NCBI GenBank assembly: GCA_009746045.1
Contig: RPFO01000312.1
Span: forward strand, 4,524,976 to 4,588,975
DNA length: 64,000 nt
DNA from: Mesostigma viride
Taxonomy: Eukaryota > Streptophyta > Mesostigmatophyceae > Mesostigmatales > Mesostigmataceae
Direction of reading: 5' to 3'
Part shown: positions 11,201 through 19,874 of the stretch, one piece after another
Layout: each line of letters begins with the position of its first letter
Position numbering within the stretch: the first letter of the stretch is position 1
Position numbers and translations under genes: made by a program
The notes under the pieces: model-generated
The model's input: only the letters and a program-made list of their open reading frames with translations
Databases searched by the model: none
What the model was told of the DNA's origin: nothing

Positions 11201-12596
11201 ACAGTAAGAGGTGCATGCAGTTGTAGGAGTATGCACGTTTTGCCACCGTGAGGGTGAGGGCAGTCCTGCCACCATCTGCCCATTGCCAGGGTGTGTCCCT
11301 GGCACCCGCAAGGGCCAGAGGGAGAGCTAGGCTGTCCATGCTTACGGCTGCCAGCCCGAACACCGCCTGCATATGGGGCCCAATAGGCATGCCACTCTCA
11401 AAACATCAAGTTTGACAGGGGCCCAAGGTACACCATGCGCGGCATCGGCTTATTGGGTCGTTTAGGTGCGTTGGTGCTGAGGGCCATGGTGGGAACCGCC
11501 AGTATCCTGGCTATCTGGCTAGCTGCGCACGCCCACGTGCATGCAGGCAACACATAGAATGGTTGAGACAGGCGCCCAGAACAACCAGCTAGCATAAGGG
11601 TCTAATAAGGCCTACATAGGCACTGGTGTTGACATCCAACCCAACCGTAGCGCTGCAGGTCGTCGCCTACCTGCTGCGCGGCGCTCAACGTGGGCAGGGG
11701 CAGCACAGCCATAGGCGTCAAGCCGGCCGTGAGCGACACCGTGGGGAAGCGAGCGTTCCGGAAGGTGACGCGTGTGCCCGCGGCGAGGTCGGCCCACGTG
11801 GCGCCGTGGGGGATCTCCCACATCTCGTGTGACTTGAAGTTCCTGAAACACCCAGGGGATGCGGCATGGACCATCCACAGAAAGAAGGAATGTTTGCAGT
11901 GGAAAAGGGCGCATAAGCATGACACGACGCAGGGCACGTAGGCTCCCCAGCTCCACGCAGCCCACGTGTCCACCTCTTTTGGTACACTCCGCAGGCCAGG
12001 GCAATCACATGCGAGAGGGAAGGGGTCCTGGGTGGGGGGGACATGAGGCAGACTGATACGCAAAGCCTGATGCAAACTTGAAGCTCCCCGGACAATTTTA
12101 CTGTACGGGCCAACTCTACGATACAAGAACCCCTTTGAGAATGAGCCGCTTACCAATTGACAAAGGATGGAGGTCTTCCGGGGCATGCTTGCAGCGTCAT
12201 GCCGTTCGCTGCAGCCGATCGGAACCCGATATAGCGACGATCATCGCTGACGCAAAGAGTGAAAATCATGCTGACGTCGATGGCGCTGGCCACGTTCGGG
12301 CGGTCCAACGGCGTCGAAATGTCAACTACCGTGTCCAGCTCCCACCTGTAGGCAAACATGTGTGCAAAGCAGAAGAAAGAAGCCGGCGTCAAGGGCCTGG
12401 GTGGGGGCGGAGGGCAGTGACACGGACTGGGGGGGCGGCTTGAAAGAAGGAAGAGAAAAAGAAAGAGAGACGTGGTGAGGTGAAGCACTTACCTTCCGTT
12501 ACGTTTAATGGAGGCCAGCAAGCCCTTTTCGTTATGTAAGCTGATGATACAACCCCGTTGCAATCCTTCTCCATGGGTGATAGCGGCAGTGTTCAT
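4670..12596 (-). CDS. Eight-exon gene: fascin-like beta-trefoil, coiled coil, Pro-rich, WH2-like protein
   Basis: I assembled this from splice sites on the minus strand: exons 12596-12493, 12345-12154, 11842-11671, 10388-10313, 9599-9475, 8945-8765, 8348-7870 and 5209-4670. All introns are GT...AG, all phases agree, and the join is 623 codons (622 residues plus TAA). Residues about 13-150 read like a fascin/actin-crosslinking beta-trefoil: GCIISLHNEKGLLAS, then FTLCVSDDRRYIGFRS, NGMTLQA, SHEMWEIPHG and GTRVTFRN. Residues 157-280 are heptad-rich coiled coil, 285-443 are Gly/Ser/His-rich with a GPPPVPPPPV run, and about 463-484 read TLQQTIREEIASG...LRKV, similar to an actin-binding WH2 motif. 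Together these suggest an actin-bundling or actin-regulating cytoskeletal protein, but I do not recognise a named orthologue. The domain calls are by eye; the exon chain is firmer than the function. The gene is head to head with the 14.2-kb gene. Confidence 0.62.
6475..6621. repeat. Long hairpin (about 70-bp arms) in intron 7
   Basis: Nested inverted repeat. The inner arms GACTTGTAGTCAC (6527-6539) and GTGACTACAAGTC (6558-6570) are perfect. The outer arms run from AGCGCT (6503) to AGCGCT (6594) and on to CTTGTCTCACTGGAC and GTCCAGTGAGACAAG. The loop is only about four bases (ATGC at 6547-6550). It lies in the last intron of the fascin-like gene and looks like a foldback MITE or a hairpin-forming transcript segment. 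Confidence 0.75.
6914..7864. repeat. 33-bp minisatellite, about 29 copies
   Basis: The unit reads GGACTACCATCGATACTCGG followed by GTGGGTATCACCT. Copies differ mainly at CAATACT/CGATACT and CTACC/TTACC/CTTCC. Because 33 is a multiple of three and the unit lacks stops in some frames, long repeats such as YHLDYHQYSGG appear open on both strands. The array is inside intron 7 of the minus-strand gene, so I do not treat it as coding. Confidence 0.95.
7870..8348 (-). CDS. Exon 7 of the fascin-like gene
   Basis: 479 bp between GTGACAG| and |GTAAGGCCC. It encodes the Gly/Ser/His-rich stretch and GPPPVPPPPVRG, ending LEDGEGQQ in phase 0. The donor is within about five bases of the 33-bp minisatellite; reading on into the array hits a stop after VRPTRVSMVV, which supports splicing here. 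Confidence 0.6.
8765..8945 (-). CDS. Exon 6 of the fascin-like gene
   Basis: 181 bp after a long C-rich tract ending CCCCCCCAG|. It encodes VAWRAQESGALQELLRQS onward, the end of the coiled coil, then GIPPPNALPANLRASYML. Donor is |GTAAATTT, phase 1. Confidence 0.62.
9475..9599 (-). CDS. Exon 5 of the fascin-like gene
   Basis: 125 bp between GGGCCCCCAG| and |GTGGGTGG. It encodes EHRLLQQGKRDKVEVRRL, then AAQVSELQQALQDKGRQLE, a clear heptad-patterned coiled coil. Confidence 0.62.
10313..10388 (-). CDS. Exon 4 of the fascin-like gene
   Basis: Small coiled-coil exon: VQECNRQLISVGLEAERL, then VHDLRES. The acceptor is ATTGCAG|GTGCAG|GAG, so a second in-frame AG six bases on (exon start 10382) would drop only VQ. 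Donor is |GTACGC. Confidence 0.5.
10635..10940. repeat. 50-bp minisatellite, 6 copies
   Basis: Unit begins CATGGGTGGATCATCGAACC and ends GAGTGTCATGCAAGC. Copies are nearly identical (GGTGGATC/GGTTGATC, CCAAGC/CCAGGC). It sits in the intron between exons 3 and 4 of the fascin-like gene, about 250 bp upstream of exon 4. Confidence 0.95.
10955..11035. repeat. 38-bp tandem duplication
   Basis: Two copies of GCAGCATGGAAACGGCAAGC plus CGCTGCCGCACAACGG, and a partial third start. They abut the 50-bp array in the same intron. Confidence 0.85.
11671..11842 (-). CDS. Exon 3 of the fascin-like gene
   Basis: 172 bp between GTGTTTCAG| and |GTAGGCGACG. It encodes NFKSHEMWEIPHG through TLSAAQQ and ends in phase 0. 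Confidence 0.65.
12154..12345 (-). CDS. Exon 2 of the fascin-like gene
   Basis: 192 bp between TGCCTACAG| and |GTAAGCGG. It encodes WELDTVVDIS through PSFVNW, the core of the beta-trefoil-like region. Confidence 0.65.
12493..12596 (-). CDS. Exon 1 of the fascin-like gene (start codon)
   Basis: Begins MNTAAITHGEGLQRG and ends at GGAAG|GTAAGTGC with two bases over. Those two bases plus the first base of exon 2 make the Arg of NGRWELD. This start was chosen because the frame then runs unbroken into exon 2; an overlapping ATG at 12574 is in the wrong phase. Confidence 0.6.
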
Positions 12597-14199
12597 ATTT
12601 ACAATATATTAATTGAGGTCAATATATTGACGCATGCGTTTCTGCCGAGGATAATTAGCCCTACAGCCTAACACTACCTAGAGTAGAAAATGCTATTTGG
12701 TGCCGCAGTGTCTTCAAGGTTGCCATTTGGGTCATGAGGCGGGTCATCCCTAACGCGGCGAACTTGAAATTTTAAATTTTAACGTTCCGCCGATGCGGGG
12801 ATGCGGCACAATCATCGGATCCATGCACGGATCTGTCCGGTGGCCCGTGGTGGGGTAGTTGGGGAGCTCCAAATAAGAGTCACTCGGCCGGGGTTTTTGA
12901 CGATTCGAATCGAATACAACAACAGATCTCGAATCTCGATTATAAAGTGGAGTCGTAGGGCTCAATCCATGTTAAGACCGACGGGCATCCTGTGGCCCGT
13001 ACGCCGTAACTTTTCGTACTTTTCAGTGATCAACTCGTGATCGACGGGTCACGGGTGTCCTCTTCGACTTCTCCCGTTGGGCGAAAGTCGACCGAAAAGT
13101 TCTTTTCAGTAGGGAAAGGTGGCTGGTGGACTATTGTTGTTGTTGTTGTTGCCCACGTGGCCACGTCGCACATGGGCAGCAGGTGGAATACTACTGTACA
13201 TGTGTGCCCACCTTCATTAGGATTCGCTGATACTCATTTCCCCTCTCACCTCTTTGGTCCATAATTGGCTAATAAAATATACCCATTTCCCCGAAAAATA
13301 CTACTGTACACCCCCCCGGCCCCCTCGGCCCCCCCGGCCCCCCCGGCCCGCACACGTTTGTTGCACAGGCTGAACACACAAAAAAGGTGCGCGCAAGATT
13401 TGGCGGTACCCGTGGCGAATGAGCTTTGTAGTTTTTTTTGGTATGCATTCTTGGCCCCCCCCAATCGACATTTGCTATGCCGTGGGAAACAACTGAACTG
13501 AACTGAACTGAACTGAATCGACATTGCTATGGTAGCGCCGCGCCAAAGACGGAATCATCTAGACCGCCGAGTGTCGACAGCCTGGCTGCCAGTTGACCAT
13601 GCCACGCCGTGCCGGGCAGGGGCAAAAGCACGTACACCGCAGAAGCACATACACCGCAGAAGGCGCCAGGCGGCAGGCGCGTAAATTTCGCGCCCTGACG
13701 AAACGCGCCGCCGCCAAAAATATTCGCGCCCTCCTGCACGCGCGCCCGCGTGAGCGGTCCGAACTTCCCTAACGTTCATTTGCGCCAGTCAGGCGGAATG
13801 CACAAAAATAATGAACCGGACCTCCTGTACGGCCTTGGCAGTACGTTCACATTCATCAGCGTCCACTTTTCACACAGGAGGTAGTCGGTAAACGATGTGA
13901 TGTGAACAGGCTGGCTGTTTAAAATTCTGGAATATCCGCGTCCGCGTCTTCGTGGCGGATGGGCCCAGCGATCATTTTTGTCGATGCGACAGGTGATGCC
14001 AGTATATGCGAGGATATGCCGATGTTGGGGTAGAATACAATTTTATTCTTCGTGTCAATTCTGCGAGGAATCATGTTTGTTTCAATGCTGCTAGCCGCCC
14101 GTGCAAGGGGCTGTGCTGTACCCGCCTGACGGCGGATACATAGGATTCTTCCAGCCATTAGATTTTGGTGTTTCAGCATTTAGTGGTGGCTTAATTTCC
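12597..14199. promoter_or_regulatory. 1.6-kb head-to-head intergenic region
   Basis: Lies between the inferred start codons of the minus-strand gene (12596) and the plus-strand gene (14200), so it must hold both promoters if those starts are right. It includes a GTT run at 13135-13151, a C-rich CCCCGGCCC run at about 13311-13347 and a GAACT run at about 13494-13515. An acceptor-like TTTCAG at about 14167-14172 may mean the plus-strand gene has a 5' UTR intron. No TATA or factor site is claimed. Confidence 0.45.
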
Positions 14200-14592
14200 A
14201 TGCAAGAAATGGAGGCAGAATGTGCGCAAATGAGGCGCTGTGCCTCTTCCCCAGCTTTGCTAGCCCTTCAAGATTCGTTGCGATCGTCTCATTCCTTCGG
14301 TCTCGACGACCCGGAGGACCTTCGTCCGTCTTATGGTATGAACGTGTACGCGGTCGCCCGCCCTCTACGCGAATTTGGTGGCCCGCTTTATGAAAACCTC
14401 CCTCCAGTTGTGAAAAACGGCCTTACGGAACTAGGGATCTGCCATTTTATGACGGTTTTCGAAACCCCTAGAGGTGAACATTATCAGTTCGACTTTGGGC
14501 CCGTGGGGGGGGATATCGAGATCAAGTATGGCAAAGCGGCGGATTCGCGAAACGCACCCAGTGCCAGGGCCGGCGAGATTCGAGAGGAGCAG
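14200..14592 (+). CDS. Exon 1 of the papain-fold gene
   Basis: Starts MQEMEAECAQMRRC and ends AGEIREEQ|GTGAGACA in phase 0. Carries H82 and H94, the candidate catalytic histidines. Confidence 0.55.
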
Positions 14593-17500
14593 GTGAGACA
14601 CGGGCTCCACAGCACTGCATGCTTGACTACTCGTGCCGGTTTTTTGTTGTAGGCAAGGGCTTGGCGCTCTCGATATGGCTGATATTCGCGCGCAATAAAT
14701 GGCCTGCACGTCGACCCTAACCGCCGTTTGCGTTGGAATTTCGGAAATCGCAGTTAAACGGCCTCCCCGAGACCGCCTTCCACGTCGGATGGACGCACTT
14801 GGACTTGAACGATATCCGGAGCTATAACCGCATGCAAGACACGAGATATATCTTGAACAGAAATGACTGCAGGTGCGTACCGTTTGGAACGCTCTCCATC
14901 TCACTACTTGTCTCTGCCTTCATGATTAGAGGTGGGCAATGGCATGCCTTTGGGCTTCATTGCGGTTAGGGATAGGGTGCCTGTTCATGCAGCCAATGCT
15001 TTATGGCACCTTTTCAAGTTCAGGAAATCCTTTTCCCCGCGCAAAGGCCAAGCAATATCACAGGTGCTGCAGGTTAGTGTGTCTGCAGCACGCGGCTGTG
15101 TCCATCAGTTTTGCTCTTTTCCCCGTGTGCTGGTACAGGAATGCCATGGCCTGGGCCCTCCTGTGTGCTCACTTGTACTGCCGCTCGCTGCCTCAAGGTC
15201 AGGTGTGCCATCTCCTTGTTTCCCACCCTCCCTACTTGCAGCTATCCCCTGTCTGTCCCCCAAGTTGTCTGTTTCTTGGCTCAGCCTACCACCAATGAGA
15301 CCCACCAGCAGCGCGCGCCCACCTGGCTGCTGACGAATGCATGCCGCCTCTCTCCTTGGCTTGTAGCCTACATGATTGTACCTACACCTGTAGTCATTTC
15401 TCTTTCCGCGGTGCCACCCTTTTGCTCCCCCAGCTGTACTCCCAGCGAGGGCCCCTCCCCTCTCCCCTTGTGGCGCATGCGCAACAGAACGTGCCACCCA
15501 GGTATGCGCCGGCAGCACGTAGGCCGGCGCAAAATGACATTCCCACATGATCGCACACTGTGCTGGCACTATGTGTTTACGTTGTGCCGCTATCTGACAT
15601 GGCCCGCTCCTCTCACGCCACTGTGTTTGTGCAGGCTTTACGTGTTTACGCTGTTCAGGCACTACGTTTTTACGCTGTGCCGCTATCTGACATGCCCCGC
15701 TCCTCTCACGCCACTGTGTGTGTGCAGGCACTACGTGAACAAGCTGTGCCGCTACGTGACGGGACGCGACGAAAAGGCGGCGCGCGCCCTGCTGCGCTAC
15801 ATGTCCGCCACACGCCGCACTTCCAGCGCCAGCAACGCCGCGCTGACTGCCGTCACGCACCGCCTCAAAGAGCTGGGACAGCTGGCACTGGATGCCGACA
15901 GCCTGTGTGTGATGCACGCGCTCGGGTCATCTGTGTTTGCCATGGCGCTCGGGATGACCGGTGAGTGGGGGAAGACGCGCCAAGAACAATGACAGTGACA
16001 TGTGGCTTGGCAGGGAGGCAGTGGCACCCCGGGAGAGGCAGTGTTAAGTGTTCATGCGTTGTGGTCGAGGGAGCAGGCAAGTGGAACTGTATCACTGGGC
16101 CCATAGCCCCGTGTTTCCTGCCCCGTCGTGCATGGCCCGTCACTGTTGATTGTTGGCGGTCGTGGTGCCCCAGGGATATCAGCACAGGGTGTGCAAATTT
16201 CCGCTAACATTCCTGCGCTGCTCCGTGCCAAGCGCCTGCTGTATTGGGGAGTGCAAGGGCGTTCTGCTCGATTCTCCCTCCAGTAACTGTTCGATGTGCC
16301 TGTTAGGTCACCAGCCAGGTTTTGTCTTGCCACCAGTCCTGCCTGGTTGCCAGAAAACCACACTCATGAGCAGCTGCATGTGTGCAACCACACCAGCAGC
16401 GCCACCTATTTCATGCATCATGCTGGCGGCACACCGGAGGATGCTTGACGATTGCACACCCCGTTGACCTGTAATGTGCAGGCACAGGAGCACACGCTCC
16501 CCCTCTGCCTCGCCCCTGCTCCATCTCACCCATGCCTTGCCTGGCTGGTGTTGCTTTTTTCATCTCCTCCTGTCGTGCGCAGGCATCCGCCTCGCGTGTC
16601 GCCCGACATTCCCTGCGCACCGCCTCCCCTCGGTGCCGGCCGCTGTCATCACCATGGCCTCCAACGTGCTCAAGCAGCACGTGGCCGCGCACACGCAGGC
16701 CAACAGCGCGCAGCAGGCCGCAGAAGACGACCCAATGGCCGACTGGCAGCTTGCGCCCGCACCCAGGGCCGAGTCGAGGGGCTCCCCCCTCGACTCGCTG
16801 CTAGGGCCCGGGCTCTCCCGCTCGCTGCGCAGTGTGCTGAGTGGACAGGTGGCGCTGCAAGCGCTGTCACTGCTGGCGCACCCGCGCGTGGCCATCCCCT
16901 TCTTGGACAAGAAGCCGCGGCGCGGGGAGGAGGCCAAGCCGGCGCAGGTGGGGCAGGACGTGGCCACAAGCCGGGCACATCCTGTGCTCGAGGCCAAGCG
17001 GGCCAACGGTGACGCGGCCGAGGAAGGCAGCGAGGGCGGAAGCATGAGGGGGGATGCGCGCGCAGTCAACGGGGCAGCAAGCACAACAGGTGGCAGGGGC
17101 AGGGTGGCGGCGGCTGCGTTGTCTGCCATCACACGCGTGGTGACCACGGTGCCGCATCTAGCGCTACTGGGGCGCAAGGGGAGGGCGGTGGCCCAGAGCC
17201 GTGGGCAGGGCAGTCCGGTGGATGATGGGCCGGAGCAGGAGATGGACCTGTTCATGGTGGCCACCGCGCCGCCTCCGCCCCCCAAGCCGGCGCACTCGTG
17301 GGTGGGCTGCGTAGGCCAGGCGCTGCAGGTGGTGCCGTACATGCGCGATGGCGGGATGGGCCTGCTGCGGCCGGGCAAGCAGAGGGAGGCCCACAAAGGG
17401 GAACCGCTGTCGGCCGCACACGAGATGGTATCGCGGCCACCTCCCGAACCCAGCGTGGTGCCGGTGGCAGAGGCGCCGCATGCGGTTGCCCCCAAGCACG

Positions 17501-17922
17501 ACCGGGGCATGCAGCAGCTACTGCTGCCGGACAAGCCGGTGGGCGCGCTGGTGGGGGCAAGCGGTGAGGACAAAGAGGACAGTGTACGGTTTGTGTTTGT
17601 GGCGCCCTGCCGGAAGTACCAGGCGGACGTCAGTTGTAGTGCGAGTGCGACACCAGGGGTTGCGCCGGCGCCAACAAGGCATGCGCATCGGCTGGAGGTG
17701 GTGTCGAGGAACCCGTTGCCGGGCATGTTGCGGAGCGGGCGCAGCGAGAGCTTGACCATCCACCGCGCACGGATGGTGCTGGACACGATGAGCCACATGG
17801 CGTGGCGTGTGAACATGCTGGCGATGAGCACGGTGCAGCAGATTGTCATGTCCAGGGGCCAAGGGGTCAGGGAGGCGCTTCATGTAGAAAAGATGCCGTT
17901 GTACATGCAGCCAATGCATTGA
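14200..17922 (+). CDS. Four-exon gene: permuted papain-fold (LRAT/PPPDE/NlpC-P60-like) protein
   Basis: Exons 14200-14592, 14754-14872, 15728-15960 and 16583-17922, all GT...AG with agreeing phases, give 695 codons (694 residues plus TGA). Residues 80-100 read GICHFMTVFETPRGEHYQFD, and residues 166-174 read NRNDCRHYV. A His followed by a beta strand, with the catalytic-type Cys further downstream in an N-x-C-x-H-like motif, is the order seen in circularly permuted papain-fold enzymes (LRAT, PPPDE, permuted NlpC/P60). So H82 and C170 are the candidate catalytic pair. The region after residue 250 is low-complexity and disordered with a PPPPPPKP run. Substrate unknown: thioester, amide or lipid acyl chemistry are all possible. 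In-frame stop TAG at 14092 bounds the N-terminus; I used the first in-frame ATG. Confidence 0.6.
14754..14872 (+). CDS. Exon 2 of the papain-fold gene
   Basis: 119 bp after AAATCGCAG|. It encodes LNGLPETAFHVGWTHLDLND onward to NRNDC, then splits an Arg codon at AG|GTGCGTAC. Contains candidate nucleophile C170. Confidence 0.62.
15555..15760 (+). repeat. Duplicated splice-acceptor/exon-start segment
   Basis: A unit with TGTGCCGCTATCTGACATG, then CCCGCTCCTCTCACGCCACTGTG and TGTGCAGG, appears twice (about 15580-15640 and 15675-15730). The real exon 3 start (CACTACGTGAAC...CTGTGCCGCTACGTGACG) resembles the repeat itself. The upstream copy carries its own GTGCAG acceptor-like site. Confidence 0.7.
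15728..15960 (+). CDS. Exon 3 of the papain-fold gene
   Basis: Starts after GTGTGTGCAG| with HYVNKLCRYVTGRDEKAAR, completing the NDCRHYVN motif, and ends MALGMTG at |GTGAGTGG, phase 1. The helical segment is Ala/Leu-rich. Confidence 0.65.
16583..17922 (+). CDS. Exon 4 (last) of the papain-fold gene
   Basis: 1340 bp after GTCGTGCGCAG|, phase matched to exon 3. It encodes a long Ala/Gly/Arg-rich tail with TAPPPPPPKPAHSW near the middle, and ends KMPLYMQPMH with TGA. No domain recognised in this part. Confidence 0.6.
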
Positions 17923-18274
17923 CATTAGGACCTTGGCTTTATCTGTGCATATGTAGGTTGTCTCATTGATATGTAGGTTTTTTGGAACAAAGCTGGAACA
18001 AACTTGAGCGCCTCTCACAGGACTGTCACAGCACGGTTGAAGAGCCCTATTAGGAGTCATCACTCACGATCTGTGGTCTCGCATGTTGTCTCACTTGATA
18101 TAGGAGCACAATAATTAGAGGAGCCAGGGTATGTCATATTTTTGATAACCTGCCCTGGCTCAGTGAGCAGGGCAAATATAATTTCACGTCCAGCTCACTT
18201 AATGTAATATTATCTGGTCGATAATTAAGACAACATTATTTATTATTTACGCAGCCTGTGTTCATTAATTAATT
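17923..18274. other. Intergenic, nothing recognised
   Basis: AT-rich stretch with ATATGTAGG duplicated (about 17949 and 17969) and TTAATTAATTAAA at its end, leading into the hairpin cassette. No gene. Confidence 0.5.
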
Positions 18275-18315
18275 AAACTCGTGCTCCCGTTGGGGAGTCA
18301 CGGAGCATTAACCCC
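18275..18315 (+). repeat. Hairpin cassette, copy A
   Basis: ACTCGTGCTCCCGTTGGGGA, then GTCACGGAGCATTAACCCC. It can form GTG-CTCCC/GGGAG-(T)CAC, with TGCTCC/GGAGCA as an alternative. It sits directly before the ATGG array. Other copies: 19754-19799, 22770-22813, 22908-22949 and, inverted, 23148-23192. Confidence 0.8.
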
Positions 18316-19750
18316 GATGGATGGATGGATGGATGGATGGATGGATGGATGGATGGATGGATGGATGGATGGATGGATGGATGGATGGATGGATGGATGG
18401 ATGGATGGATGGATGGATGGATGGATGGATGGATGGATGGATGGATGGATGGATGGATGGATGGATGGATGGATGGATGGATGGATGGATGGATGGATGG
18501 ATGGATGGATGGATGGATGGATGGATGGATGGATGGATGGATGGATGGATGGATGGATGGATGGATGGATGGATGGATGGATGGATGGATGGATGGATGG
18601 ATGGATGGATGGATGGATGGATGGATGGATGGATGGATGGATGGATGGATGGATGGATGGATGGATGGATGGATGGATGGATGGATGGATGGATGGATGG
18701 ATGGATGGATGGATGGATGGATGGATGGATGGATGGATGGATGGATGGATGGATGGATGGATGGATGGATGGATGGATGGATGGATGGATGGATGGATGG
18801 ATGGATGGATGGATGGATGGATGGATGGATGGATGGATGGATGGATGGATGGATGGATGGATGGATGGATGGATGGATGGATGGATGGATGGATGGATGG
18901 ATGGATGGATGGATGGATGGATGGATGGATGGATGGATGGATGGATGGATGGATGGATGGATGGATGGATGGATGGATGGATGGATGGATGGATGGATGG
19001 ATGGATGGATGGATGGATGGATGGATGGATGGATGGATGGATGGATGGATGGATGGATGGATGGATGGATGGATGGATGGATGGATGGATGGATGGATGG
19101 ATGGATGGATGGATGGATGGATGGATGGATGGATGGATGGATGGATGGATGGATGGATGGATGGATGGATGGATGGATGGATGGATGGATGGATGGATGG
19201 ATGGATGGATGGATGGATGGATGGATGGATGGATGGATGGATGGATGGATGGATGGATGGATGGATGGATGGATGGATGGATGGATGGATGGATGGATGG
19301 ATGGATGGATGGATGGATGGATGGATGGATGGATGGATGGATGGATGGATGGATGGATGGATGGATGGATGGATGGATGGATGGATGGATGGATGGATGG
19401 ATGGATGGATGGATGGATGGATGGATGGATGGATGGATGGATGGATGGATGGATGGATGGATGGATGGATGGATGGATGGATGGATGGATGGATGGATGG
19501 ATGGATGGATGGATGGATGGATGGATGGATGGATGGATGGATGGATGGATGGATGGATGGATGGATGGATGGATGGATGGATGGATGGATGGATGGATGG
19601 ATGGATGGATGGATGGATGGATGGATGGATGGATGGATGGATGGATGGATGGATGGATGGATGGATGGATGGATGGATGGATGGATGGATGGATGGATGG
19701 ATGGATGGATGGATGGATGGATGGATGGATGGATGGATGGATGGATGGAT
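18316..19750. repeat. Uninterrupted ATGG tetranucleotide array, 1435 bp
   Basis: About 359 copies of ATGG/GATG with no interruption visible in the printed sequence. It is bounded on both sides by the hairpin cassette. It is open in most frames (WMDG repeats on plus, SIHP repeats on minus), but this is trivial for a stop-free 4-mer and I do not call it coding. Confidence 0.98.
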
Positions 19751-19753
19751 TAG

Positions 19754-19799
19754 ACTCGTGCTCCCGTTGGGGAGTCACGGAGCATTAATTAACCCCGAT
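19754..19799 (+). repeat. Hairpin cassette, copy B
   Basis: Same cassette as copy A, with an extra TTAA before ACCCCGATGG, then a residual GATGGATGGATGG and the motif CCTACCGGTCTAATCTATCT also found in the MITE-like palindrome. Confidence 0.8.
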
Positions 19800-19874
19800 G
19801 GATGGATGGGGACACACAATCCTACCGGTCTAATCTATCTACAACATCAAGCCAACTCTATTATTCTAAGCTCT

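Noticed and set aside
16560-17849. 429-codon minus-strand frame opposite exon 4 of the papain-fold gene
   Set aside because: Antisense shadow of a high-GC exon; the plus-strand reading joins in phase to three upstream exons with a recognisable motif.
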